Shown: piece after piece, positions 49,253 to 60,977 of the stretch | How the letters are laid out: every line of letters begins with the position of its first letter | Position numbering within the stretch: the stretch's first letter is position 1 | Source: Argentina anserina | Taxonomy: Eukaryota; Streptophyta; Magnoliopsida; Rosales; Rosaceae | DNA length: 64,000 nucleotides | Assembly: GCF_933775445.1 (NCBI RefSeq) | Contig: NC_065877.1 | Span: forward strand, 25,792,001 to 25,856,000 | Direction: 5' to 3' | Notes under the pieces: model-generated | Database searches by the model: none | Told to the model about the DNA's origin: nothing | The model's input: the letters and a program-made list of their open reading frames with translations, nothing else | Made by a program: the position numbers and the translations under genes

Positions 49253-52200
49253 CGTATGTTATGTAAGAATTTATCCCTTTTTTCTAATAAGAGAGTAGTG
49301 TATACTGACAAGCAACGGACAATATAAATTTAGGCACCGTGCTTTAAAAGACACTCAATTTTCACTGGACTCAATTTGATTCTATTAGAGACATCCACCT
49401 TGAGACACAATTCCCCTCGACAAATCTACTATAAGACTCACTAATTCATTGGGTAGTGTAAGTTTTGGTAAGGTACTTAAATGGCTAATTGCTATATACA
49501 GACTGATCAGCCTGAGAGTGTGCATATATGTCGCCAGAAATACAGGAGAAAGACTGGGGAACAAACCCACATTAAATGAAGCCCGAGAACATTCAAATGT
49601 AGAACCTTTAACTTTACACGCACATATGTACACGCATAGTCGCATACACTAAATTCTAAAATCAGCTAGGAATTTTGATACAATGATATTTGCAAAACTT
49701 TTTCTTATTATTGTCTGCTCGCACTGTTTAAGAATGTGTTTTCTTTTTTCCTCCAAAGGCGTACGTTTATGATCGATCTACCTTGTGAATTTATAAAGGT
49801 GCTTGCATTCTTAATTTGGTTCCCTTGGCGCCCCCGGTAGATAACTAGATATGGCAACGATATGTAGGCATATCTAGGTATCACAGATTGTGAGATTCCT
49901 ACCTTCTAGCGGCATGCGAAAAAAATGAGAATTGATCGGGCATAGGTATGGAATCATGAGCCTAGTTAAACTTTGATGTTAGATCTAAAAGTGTTTTAAA
50001 TCGCTTGATATTTCTTTTTCACTAATTTTATGAGGTTTTTAAATGCATGACACCAAATGCTACCATTGCTACGTACAATTCTTCTCCTGAAAACATTAGC
50101 TAGTACGTGTAAAGAATGGTTGGAAATTAACTGGGATTGCATTCGTATTGAGCATATTACGGGTATCGTTATCGTACTGTCAATCACCCTAGCATCTTTC
50201 TATTCCTTTATCATCAGTTAATCATTCTCTCTGTTCTGTACTACTATGATCAGTCAGCCACGGTTCCTATACATTATGCATAGAACACTATACATATTTC
50301 GCCCGGTGTATACAATATGTGCCTTGTACACGACTACACGCAACACAATATTGGAGCTCTATGCAATCTGATCAGTCTTGGTGCGTCGCCAGAATTCCAG
50401 GACAAAGATTGGGGCACAAATCCATGTTTTATATTAAACCCTAAATCATTCGAGCTATCGAAGACCTAAACCTCCCTCTAGCTAATTAATTAACCTCCTC
50501 ATCGCCTCCACACTGCCATACACGTACACGCATTCGCTTAATTATAAAAGCAGCATATATCAACAGCCCTACACAATTTTGATATGTATGTCAGCATGTA
50601 TCTTGTATACGAAGTGTTCTGGAATTGTCCAAGACCATGGTGGTCCAAACATGTCGGGGTCACGTGTCAGCATTTTATTGGGTCTAGCAGATCCAACTAA
50701 CGGATGAAATGGTTAGTCACTGTTTAATGTTTTTGTTTGTTTGAATCTGTAATTTCGATTGAAGCCGACCGCAAAAGCTTCATTCTTCATGCCCAACAAT
50801 CCGGCGAAGATCTTCGAGGTATGAATGGAAACTTGACTTGAGCTGCTTTTTGTGATTTTTCGCTGGTTGGATGTTTTGCAGTTCATCTCTTTATGGTGCG
50901 GATGTGTTCATTCTGAAAATTGGGTTGTCCATTAATGGACCTGGAAATCTAGTATCTCAGTTTGATGATTTGAATTTTTAATGTCATGAATGGTCTGCAT
51001 ATTGCTTCACAAGTGAATGATGAACTTGATCCATTTTCCTACTTTAGGGAATTGTAATGCCATGGTCTCTGAATTTCGAATCAATCTACCTAATTTTAGG
51101 ATCAGTCATAAACACCAACCTTCTGAAAAATTATGGGATAACTTCACCATCCATGCAAGACCTGTATATGACTCGAGTACCATGCACTATGTCACAACAA
51201 TCCTTTCCTTCCATCTCCAATGGTCTTTACGGCGATGAATATACCTTAATTTCGGTGGTGGAATCTGCACTCGGCTACCACTTGACGAACATGGCCGCAA
51301 ACCACGCGGAGCTGCTCTTGCATAAGTCGTAACACTCTTCATCTTCCTTCAAGATTGGAGATAATTTTCTCCTATCCAGCTAGTAATCTGGGTAAACAAA
51401 CGCAGCCAATAACTGCAAGTCTCAAATCGCGAAGCCTCCAGAGGACAAGGAGAAGCCTGGCATATGGATCATCATCGCCACGCCCAGGTAGAATGGAGCC
51501 ACGTGCAACCCCACCTCTCATTTTTACGGTGAAAAGAATTCTTACCAGTGTAACTGTATTGCTACAGTGATAAACGGCGAAAAACGTTGGACTATGATGG
51601 TACTGGACTAGAGCAGAAAGCTCCCTTGTATACATATATTATGCAATATATACACTTACACACGTTTATGTTTTTCTATACGTTTATCTAACTTTTGTAG
51701 AATTATTGAAGTGCATATGTTCTTTGGTTCCCGACTTCCCGTGGTGTCTACCGTGGAAAACCGGCCGGATAAGACAGTATACAACAAGCACTGCATGGAC
51801 ATATATATGAAGAATGTGGGCATTGCATTGGTTCGTAGGCATCTCAAGTTTCACAAATTAATTAACTAAAAATTCATCTGTTACATTCACGTACGTACTA
51901 GTGTCTACTCACTAGCTCACATTACTCTAGCCCTAGACTTACATTCAGAGACAATTATAAATGCATTTATATATAATGATAGTTAGATCTATTATTGTAG
52001 AATGAATTGATAGAAAACGGAAGTTAAAGCCTATACCACTATACCAAGCATGATCAGTTATTTCTGCATATACAATTGAGGAGAAAACCCTTGCAGAAAC
52101 TGATAATGGCACCAATCAAATTGACATATCCTTCCAAACCAAACCGTGTGGCTTTTAATTCCTTTTCCTCTTTCTCTTGGCTTTAGAAAATAGAAACCTC

Positions 52201-52354
52201 TCAAAAGCCAATGCTTTAACAAAACGAAACGTGGAGCGTGACGCAGACTAAAGCTTGCGCACCCAAAATCTGAAAATCATAGAAAGCCAGTCAAGCCACA
52301 AGAACAAGGTAACACAAAGGCTCTCCCGGACCAAGTCGGTTCGAACCATCCCCG
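49253..52354. other. Intergenic DNA
   Basis: No gene I can support. Two diverged ~85-bp direct copies (CGCCAGAA.T.CAGGA.AAAGA.TGGGG.ACAAA) lie near 49530 and 50388. A stretch at 50765-50818, ending GAG|GTATG, looks exon-like but could not be linked to any protein. The last part is the far promoter of the phosphatase gene. Confidence 0.4.
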
Positions 52355-52362
52355 GAATATTC
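52355..52362 (+). promoter_or_regulatory. P1BS box (PHR1 binding site), distal
   Basis: GAATATTC fits the palindromic consensus GNATATNC bound by PHR1-type factors. It is 422 bases before the phosphatase ATG. The assignment gains weight from a second copy nearby and from the known phosphate-starvation induction of this gene family. Confidence 0.65.
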
Positions 52363-52439
52363 CTTCCCCTTTCGATCGTCAAATGCCTTTCAAGTTTCAA
52401 AGTTGCCAACCCCACTCACTGTGAATTCAATTCCTTCTC

Positions 52440-52447
52440 GAATATTC
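52440..52447 (+). promoter_or_regulatory. P1BS box (PHR1 binding site), proximal
   Basis: A second GAATATTC, 337 bases before the ATG and 85 bases after the first. Related AATATT words without the full consensus follow at about 52509, 52519 and 52567. Confidence 0.65.
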
Positions 52448-52650
52448 CCTTATTCCCGCCGTTCCTTCCCACCAATGCCTCCCCAATCCAACAGAGCGTC
52501 TAGCTAGGAATATTGGAAAATATTCTACGTTATTTGTTCAGAGACACCCTCCTCGTTTATTCACGTAATATTCCATTAGAATCCTAGTGCCTATAACTGG
52601 TAACCTTCACATTTTCATATGTCACACACTTGGAACTTGCTTTCCTACCC

Positions 52651-52658
52651 TATAAATA
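52651..52658 (+). promoter_or_regulatory. TATA box of the phosphatase gene
   Basis: TATAAATA in ACCCTATAAATACCTCCC, 133 bases before the start codon, which leaves a leader of about 100 bases. Confidence 0.8.
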
Positions 52659-52783
52659 CCTCCCTCTTCTTCTTCTATCTGCATTACCAACAACAACCAA
52701 CCTAGATTTCCTGGCATTGGTCTCTAGTAGTTCATATATAGAAACAAGAGCTTGTTTGTGCTTCTCTTGTACGTTCTTGAAAG

Positions 52784-54037
52784 ATGGCCGGAATTGTTGT
52801 TGTTTTCGACTTTGACAAGACCATAATCGACTGCGACAGTGACAACTGGGTTGTCGACGGGTTGGGTGCCACCGATTTGTTCAATCAACTCCTCCCCACC
52901 ATGCCTTGGAACTCTCTCATGGTAATTCTTCTAGCTAAGCTTCAGAAAGTTTTATGTCTCATACATAGTCCAAAATATGCATGTGAGGCTGATTTTTATT
53001 TATTTGGACAAAAAAATTCCAGGATAGGATGATGAAGGAGCTTCATTCACAAGGAAAAACCATTGAGGACATTGTGGAGGTTCTCAAGAGGACTCCCATT
53101 CATCCCAGAATTGTGCCAGCCATTAAAGCAGCCCATGCTTTAGGGTATGTGATACTCCCCTGCATATTCTTTTATTCCTTCATAAGCCTTTTGTGGTAGG
53201 AAGCCATCTAATTCAGTTTGGGATTGTTGCAGATGTGAGTTAAGGATTGTGAGTGATGCCAATCTGTTTTTCATTGACACGATTTTGAAGCATCTTGGTC
53301 TGGAGGAATATTTCTCAGAAATCAACACTAACCCTGGTTATGTTGATGAAGAAGGAAGAGTTAGGATTTCCCCTTTCTGTGATTTCATCAATTCCCCTCA
53401 TGGCTGCAGTCTCTGCCCTCCTAATATGTGCAAGGTATCTACTTGAATCAATTCATAACTCTAAAAAAGTTGGCTCCAAAAGGCTTGGAAGATGGAATTT
53501 GTTTTTTTTTTTAGTTTTGCTTTATGTTCTGGACACTCTTGTATGTCCTAATCAAGATTCAAGAATCAGATTCACCACTGTTTCTTATCCATATCATAGA
53601 TTAATGGCATGAGATAAACTTCGATCGATTTTGAAGTTGATTAAACCTTTAATTTGTTTTGTTATATTGGTTTATTACAGAGTGTGATTATTGAGAGGAT
53701 CCAAGCTTCAATTGAAGGGAGGAAAACGATGATCTACTTGGGTGATGGAGTTGGTGATTACTGCCCAAGCTTGAAGCTCAAGGAAGGAGATTTTGTGATG
53801 CCAAGGAAGAACTTTCCACTATTCGATAAGATTTGCCAGAACCCTCTGGCTCTTAAAGCCGAGATTCATGAATGGACTGATGGAGAAGAGCTTGAGCACA
53901 TTTTGCTGAACCTGATCAACAAAAGCGCCATCGAAGAGAATGCTGCTGCCCAATTCATTACGACTGACTGCAAGTTGCAGACCATCTCTGTTTCTGGTCA
54001 TGAGGCATTCCCGAAAGCTCTCCCGGTTCAGCAGTAG
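52784..54037 (+). CDS. PECP1: HAD phosphatase, PECP1/PS2 (PHOSPHO1-like) family
   Basis: A cytosolic hydrolase that removes phosphate from phosphoethanolamine or phosphocholine. The Arabidopsis relative PS2 is also described as acting on pyrophosphate. Exons 52784-52921, 53023-53144, 53233-53434 and 53681-54037 join at GT-AG sites to give 272 residues. The HAD motif I is VVFDFDKTIID, with nucleophile and acid Asp at residues 9 and 11. Motif II is in LRIVSDANLFFID, and motif III/IV in MIYLGDGVGDYCPSLKL. The Cys-rich HGCSLCPPNMCK segment typical of this plant family is present. The start MAGIVVVFDFDKT has the expected short leader before motif I. Length is close to Arabidopsis PECP1 (about 280). 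The P1BS boxes upstream suggest induction by phosphate starvation. PECP1 and PS2 cannot be separated with confidence by eye. Confidence 0.94.
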
Positions 54038-55367
54038 TTGATCTGAATGGCCATTTTGTATGTTGTAACTAATGTAATTTTGCTAGCATGTTGTTGTGGT
54101 AAAGCTAGCAAAATGAAGCTTGTTTTCTTGGTCTAGAAATAAGCTAGGCTTCTAAATCTGTGATTTTTAATTGATCATGAAAATTGGACCAGTAATGTGT
54201 GTTTTCTCGATGAAAGAAGTTAAGGGTTGGGAACTTGGTACGTGCATGCATTTATGCATTCCAAGATTTGAATAGGTCAAGTAAGCATGGTACACACTTC
54301 TGGACTTTGCTTCCTTACAAAATTGAAGGCTGCTTAGTGTGCAGGGGCACCGTTCTATATTAATCTATTTTGTGAATGCATGAGACCATAGGCACATAGC
54401 ATATGACAAAACAGAGAAAGAGCCAAAAGGAGCATTCAAATCTTTCCTTCAAATCTATCTAAATCGCATGATTATCTGCACAAAGTATAACATGTTTATC
54501 GAGAAAAAAAAACACCATTCTTGATGTGTCTTAATAAAAGAGATTTTAGGGTCTAATCACGTGAGTTGTATATGATATGTAGCATGGATAATGTTGGATT
54601 TGCTTGACAAGCTATAGACCAAGATTGAGAGGTTTAATTTGCCAAGACGTTTGTTAAGAAATTGTCTAGCACTATCTTGGAGTCGTGCATGTATGTATAT
54701 ATGTAGGCACTAGGCACGCTTCTACTACTTGTAATTGTGACGTACTGTCATCAACAGTACGTTGTTTGTTCCATATGGGAGCTACCTCTTTGGACTCCAA
54801 GATGGGCGAAAATTTGACTCAATACTCTAATTTTTTTTTAAATTACCTCTTTCAGGTGGTAATTAACAAAAAAAAATAGCTCTATAATCAAAGAATTTTT
54901 ATTTGAATTTCATCATGAGTGTTTTTTCAATTGAAACTTCAAGGGTGCAGCCTACCCGAATTTTTTATTCGGTTTCTTTCCCTGGTATTATCTTATATTA
55001 AGAAAGTAAGAATGAAGGTTTCATGGTTACATTTTTTAACTATCCAAAATGTCCACGATTTATTAATCCCTGAATTCTATTTAGATATGATGTTACAGGT
55101 AAAATTATACTTTACAAATTATAAAAGTGAAAAGAAAAGAGAATTTATGCGGAAGAAAAAAATAAAGAGAAAGCAACTATCCTACAATTCAGACTAAATG
55201 GATAATAACTACCAATTATTATGAAGATAACTACGTAAATTACTAACTATCAGTTTATTTCTTTTCATTAATTTAAATTTTTTGTTTTGTTTTTCTACAA
55301 TTTCTTATAAAAGAAAAAAGTCAAATGATGCATAAACGGAGTGTGTGTTATAAGGCTAGTGTGTATA

Positions 55368-55406
<39 letters not shown>

Positions 55407-58290
55407 CTAATGGCCCCTCTCTCATTGAGTAGTGTTCCTTGTTTATAACATCGTACAATTACCATAGCCTCTCTCGATCTCTAATTAGACAGTAGACATG
55501 TAACAATACTTCACTTATTATACTTCGTTTAAAGCGTGCGTACCGGTTTCGGATTATCAAACCAATTAATATATGATAAAAAAAACCAATGAAGGATTTG
55601 TAGCAAGCTAGTTGAGAAAATGGCATCACTCCATATATTGATCAATATAAGAAAACAACATAAACATAATCCACTATTATGGGAAACAACGTAACAATCA
55701 TACCATACGATTGTATGAAACAAACTCAAGCTAGAAACCTAAGCCTATCCAATTTCTCTTACAAAAGCTGATGCAAGGAAATTACTCTTACGAAAAACAC
55801 TCGCATCGTTTATTGGAAAACAAAACTTTATGTATTCTGAAATAATGCTTTTAGGAAAAGAATGGTGCTTCAAAAAGAAGAAGCACTCTTACGTAGTAGC
55901 ACCAGCTAGCACCATATAAGTCATATTTTTTAATGTCTTCAAGCAGTCTATTTGACTTAATGTCTTAATTGGTAATTATTTACAACAAAGCTAGTGATGT
56001 GTAGTACCACCAGCTAGCACCATATAAGTCTTTTTTTTTAATAGCATTGAGCTAGATTTTGATCACTTTCAAGCTTGTAGTATTACGTTTACGTACTATT
56101 CATATTGTATTATTTTTAGGTACTAAAAATCCTTATAGTTTTTGGTCGTTACAATTGAGTACTTGAGTAAGAACATGAAGAAATAAAACTATCTCGAAGA
56201 ACAAATGGTACTTTATTATACGTCATCCACTAACGTTACTGTGTCTTTTGTGACAAGCATTGACCGGGAAAATATATTACCGAAAGAGTATGTTTAATTT
56301 GTGAAATTTCATTCACAAAAACCAGTGATTAATTAAATGTAGCCACTTTCCTTCAAATTCCAATCACTGTTTAGATCCGTTATATCGATCTCCACTCGGC
56401 TCTTTTTTTATCATCAATTGTCATTTACTGATCTTTTCATGCAAATAATTTCACTACTATAATGCAAATCATTGAATTATAAAGCCTATAGATCGTCAGT
56501 TAGTATAATGGTTTGCTTTTCTTTTAATTATTTTGACCAGAATCGCTTGGTTTTACTGATAAAGGTATTTGCAGTGTCGTCGTATGGACTTAAGTATCTG
56601 TCTATCAGTCTATATATCGATCACCACTGTTCTTAAAAAAATTGTTAGCTAGCTGCGTTTTGCTGGAGCACTTGAGAGAAAAATTGGATCTTTTAAAAAA
56701 TATTCATTTTAAAGAATATTTATATTGAAACCAGATAGAGGTTATGATCAAGTTCAGTAATGCTTTTTAGGATATTTTGGCACATGGACCCGGCCCAGTC
56801 CGAGTATATTTTATCCTGGTACGGTCGAGACATGATAAATTCATAGACCGATTCTTTAAACACATAATTTTATATTATTTATATAAATATTTATATAATT
56901 ATCATTATTAAACTTAAATATTAGACTTTTTAGAAATAATTAAAATCTCTTAATTATTTCATTATTTTAACTACAATATTTCACAAATATTATCAAAGTA
57001 GTGAAAAAAAACGTTATTATTTTGACATATGTAATGTTTTAGAAATAAAATTATGAAATATGTTGTAGTATTTTAATTATTTACTATTCTAAATAGTTAT
57101 ATAAAACAAATATTATAAGTACATAATATTTTTAGAGAACTTCTATTCATATATCTAAAAATGGTATTTTGACCTCCTTACTCAGTGATCCTCAATTTTG
57201 TTTTTACATATACCTAAAATGCTATTTAGACCTCTATAGATTTCCTAAAATGCCCATAATCTAATTTGATATATCAAATCAAAATACTATCTATTAATTT
57301 ATTTCATACTCTATTTCAAATTCATTTATTATATACAACTTGAAAAATCCATGATAATCACACAACACCATGTTTTCAAATTAATTCACTATTCCACTCG
57401 TTTTCTAAATTCAAATTAGTAAACTATTTTTTCATTTCATTGATATATATGCAACTCACCAAGAAGTAACATCAATGTATATGAAATATTCTAATCTCTA
57501 ATTAACAAGTCTTGTTCTTTAGCTCAAATCGAAGTTAGAAATTCTACATAGTTATATAGTTGATACATTAAATCGTCTACATTCGTTTTGATGTTAATCA
57601 TCTACATTGAATTTTTGACTAATGATGTTTATCAAAAAACAAAGTAATAAATTAAATCATGTTATGCAATTTGATATCCCATTTTAGGATTTTTTGGTAA
57701 TAAATATAAAGAATAATTATCTATATTTGTACTTAAAAAAAATAAGTTAAAGAATTATTGCCCTTTTTGTATTTTTATTGTTATATGTTTTTTGATAATT
57801 TCATAAGTACTGACTAAGTCAAAACTATTAAAAAAAAGTGTAAGTGCTATTTTGAAATGTTTTTATTTTAATTGTGCCATATAATGCTAATGGATCGGGC
57901 CGGCCCGCTTTTTGGCCCGCCTGACATGCGTTTGGATAGTGGGCCGAATTAGGCTTAATATTTAAACAAATGGGCCTACCTGAGCACGACATGGACACGC
58001 GCACGGTTTTAGCCCATTTGCCACCTCTACCTCCGTGGGAACTTCCTACTAAGATACGTAGTACGTAATACTAACTATTTTAAAACGATGGCTGCATGGG
58101 ATTGGGAACTATAGCCAACCCGATTTCGTAATAATACTTGGGGAAAAAATTGTATGCAGTCGTATTAATATCCATTAGTCATAAACCTATGTACATCTCG
58201 ATCTCTATATATGTCTACGTACAGTTCCATGTATGCATACTGCATAGGGGTATACATAATAATCAATATGGAGTATTCCAAAAGACATAC
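54038..58290. other. 3'UTR of the phosphatase gene, then AT-rich intergenic DNA
   Basis: The 3'UTR probably ends within about 150 bases. The remainder has no recognisable gene. Two copies of GTAGTA.CACCAGCTAGCACC, each followed by ATATAAGTC, lie about 105 bases apart (near 55894 and 56000). GC-rich words (GGGCCGGCCCGC) at 57896-57990 and CACATGGACCCGGCCCAG at 56780 hint at the ends of another decayed element that I could not delimit. Confidence 0.4.
55372..55405. repeat. (TA)n microsatellite
   Basis: Seventeen uninterrupted TA units, likely length-variable between individuals. Confidence 0.95.
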
Positions 58291-58706
58291 TTAACAGTTA
58301 GGACTGTAAGTAGACTCAAGCCGCTCGTGTTCGACTCGTATTCGGCTCATTTTTAGCACGTTCGGTTCGAACTCGTAAAATTAAATGACCCAAGGTTGAG
58401 CTCAATATTAAACCCGACATTGAAAATGAGCCGAGCTTAAACAACAACTATTTGGCTCGTTCGACTCGTTTAACTCGTGAGCTAGCTCGGACTCGTTAAA
58501 AGCTTAGCTCGTTAATTAATTAAGTTTGACTTATTAACTTTTATAGTATATGTAAAGTATAATTTTTATATAAGAAATAATATTTAAAATATAATATTAG
58601 TTAGAATGAACTAAAGTCTTTTTTCTAGAATAATTAGTTAAAAACTTTAAATTCAATTACAAGTTTGATTTGTTTTTTTAATTTATTATAAATAAAATGA
58701 ATTTTG

Positions 58707-60747
58707 TGTGATAACCCATCTGTTACCTCATAAGCCGATAACCCATTTGTTACCTCATATGCAGTACCCTGACAGACATGCTAGAGCTCTAACTGTATCG
58801 TAACTTTCGCCCGGCCAAAGGCTAGGTTCCGACATGCCAAACACGTCCGAAGACAAAAACTCATCCGAAGACATAAATCACGTCCGAAGACTAAAACTCG
58901 TCCAAATACATAAATCACGTCCGAAGACAAAACTCGTCCGAAGACATCAATCACATTTTAACAAAACTCAATGTTAAAACCACGTACAATAAGCATCATG
59001 TTATATTGTACCATCAAATCAAAACGCTCAATATATATATCTCATCATCAAAATGATCTTATTCGTAACTAAATCCTGACAGTATATAATATAGCAAATT
59101 ATATATATGTACATATTTACCATTTATACAAATATTTATTCCACTATATATTATACATGTCATATTTCATTCTTTAAAATTCTGCATAATCTTGAATCTC
59201 CGCAAGGATAGATTCGTAAATGTGAGATTTTACTCACCTTATAATCTCGAGTATAATTCCACAACTCCAAATGTAATTCATTTTCTTAAATTATCGATCA
59301 CCTTGAAAATATAAGAAAAGAATTTAGAATCATTACGTAAACCTTAAATGCCGAAACAGTAATAATAAGTTACTGTTCAGCAATTTCTGATTTTACGAAT
59401 TTACTGTTCACTGAGTTACTATTCACGTATTACTGTACAAATACACATCAATTACGTATTCATGTACGAGTACATACTGTTTACATATTTCTGTACGTAT
59501 GTTCAAATGTAAATACTGTTTCATTAATTAATAATTACCAATTTACCCTTCCGAAATTATTTTTACATTTACTGGAAGTAATTTACATTTACCGTACGTA
59601 AAAATAAATTTTATAATTTACTGTTTGAATTCACTATTCACGCGACGCCACACGTGGCGGAGCGTGGGGTACACGTGCCACCCTACGGCGACCGCGCGTG
59701 GCGCTCACGCGCCACTCACTGTGGCAGCGCGTGGGGCCCGCGCGCTGAGTCTAAGGCCGGCGCGTAGCACGCCACCGCCGCCCTATTTCTCTTCCTTCCT
59801 CCTCCCTCTTCTGCTCCACGGTCTCACGCCGCCTCCTACCCCCTCCACGCACCCACACGCGCCGCCTAAGGCGGCGGTAACCTCCAAATCTCCTCCACCT
59901 CCGATCCTCCAACAAATCACATCCAATCCATCAATCAAACACACCAATCAACTAATCTAGCAAACCCTTACCTCGTCGGGGTGTTGAACTGCCGTGAAGA
60001 CTTCCGTAGCTGCTCGCGTGACCGGCGGTGTCTAATCGTGCAGAGGTGAGGGGACGCGGCAAATTCGAGGTTCCAACCTCGTCGTAGAGGCTCCAGAGAT
60101 GAGGAGGGATGGAGGTGAGCTTGCCACGAGTGCGGCGTCGACGGAGGAGAACGGCGGAGGAAGTCTCCGAGCTTCGATCTATCGCGAGGGAGGTAGCGGC
60201 GGAGAGGTGAGGTGCATCGGGCTCGGGGTCGACTGTGGAGGTCCCTGCGGTGCTCTAGAAGCTGGCGGTGAGAGGCATGGCGGCCTGGAGGCGGAGATCG
60301 CCGGCGTGGTTTCGAGAGTGAGGGAGAGAGGGCGATCGGGGAGAGAGAAGAGAGAGAAAGTGGGAAATGGAGGCGGGTTAAGGGTTTCCGAAAATGGAAA
60401 CCCAAATCCCTCAATTTTTCCTTTTATACCCTTTTCCAAATCAGAAACTAACTTCCGTCTTTAATAACTTTCACGTCCGATGTCCGATTCGAACGCGTGA
60501 TATGTCCACAAACTCGTATCGACGAGCTCTACAACTTTCATGAAGGAAGTTTTCACAACCGAGTGACGGTGAAAAAGTCGATACTCAAGTCGCGGAAACG
60601 TAACGTTTTTCTAAATAAACGTTCCGAGAACGTTTCCGTTTTCGTTTCGTAATGTCGCAAACCACCAATTGTCGTTTTAAAAGAATTTTAAAAATTTTAT
60701 AAATTTAAATCAAACCAATAATCGTTCCGAAAAATCGGGTTATTACA
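58707..60747 (-). mobile_element. Candidate solo LTR or small retroelement nested in the hAT element
   Basis: Read on the minus strand it starts TGTAATAACCCGATTTTTC and ends GGGTTATCACA, so the tips are TG..CA and inverted to each other. A TATA box lies about 320 bases in, followed by a CT-rich leader, a very GC-rich body (59640-60380), and an AT-rich tail with repeated ACGTCCGAAGAC words (58850-58950). No gag or pol is seen. I could not find a 5-bp TSD, so the boundaries and class are tentative. The repeated GATAACCCAT.TGTTACCTCATA near 58709 and 58736 is a short duplication at its end. Confidence 0.4.
60422..60428 (-). promoter_or_regulatory. TATA box of the nested retroelement
   Basis: TATAAAA on the minus strand, within GGGTATAAAAGG, followed downstream by a CTCTCTCTC-rich leader. 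This is the layout of a plant LTR promoter. Confidence 0.5.
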
Positions 60748-60977
60748 ACTATGACATCCGAGTTTTAATTTCTTAATTTTCAAATTTTACTTTCATATGA
60801 TTCAAATCGGCTTAATTTGAGTTTGAACTTATTTAATAAAATGAGCCGACCTGAGCTTGAACATGAAGGATAAAAATGAAATTTTAGCCCGGTTTGAACT
60901 CGATCAAATGAAAATAAGTTAACATGAAGAACCTGATATTCGGCTCGGCTCGGCTCATTTACACCCATATTAACAGT

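Larger units (their letters stand above)
58299..60969. mobile_element. hAT-like non-autonomous element carrying a nested insert (2.7 kb in total)
   Basis: An identical 8-bp duplication, TTAACAGT, flanks it (58291-58298 and 60970-60977). The ends are TAGGACTGTAAGTAGACTC on the left and TATGGGTGTAAATGAGCCG on the minus strand from the right, followed on both arms by GAGCCGA/GGCTCG-rich sequence. TAGGGGTGTAAA-like ends with an 8-bp TSD are known for a plant hAT lineage. Only about 400 left and 220 right bases belong to the element itself. The rest is a separate insertion. Confidence 0.8.

Noticed and set aside
52338..52349. GGTTCGAACCA resembling a tRNA B box
   Set aside because: No A box upstream and no foldable tRNA. 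It is a short palindrome in the promoter of the phosphatase gene.
56493..56515. tRNA-like A box (TAGTATAATGGTT)
   Set aside because: No B box (GGTTCGANNCC) or cloverleaf follows within 100 bases.
59625..60464. Several overlapping ORFs of 86-148 codons
   Set aside because: The region is very GC-rich and stop-poor on both strands, and the peptides are low-complexity Arg/Pro/Ser with no domain. They lie in a probable LTR leader.
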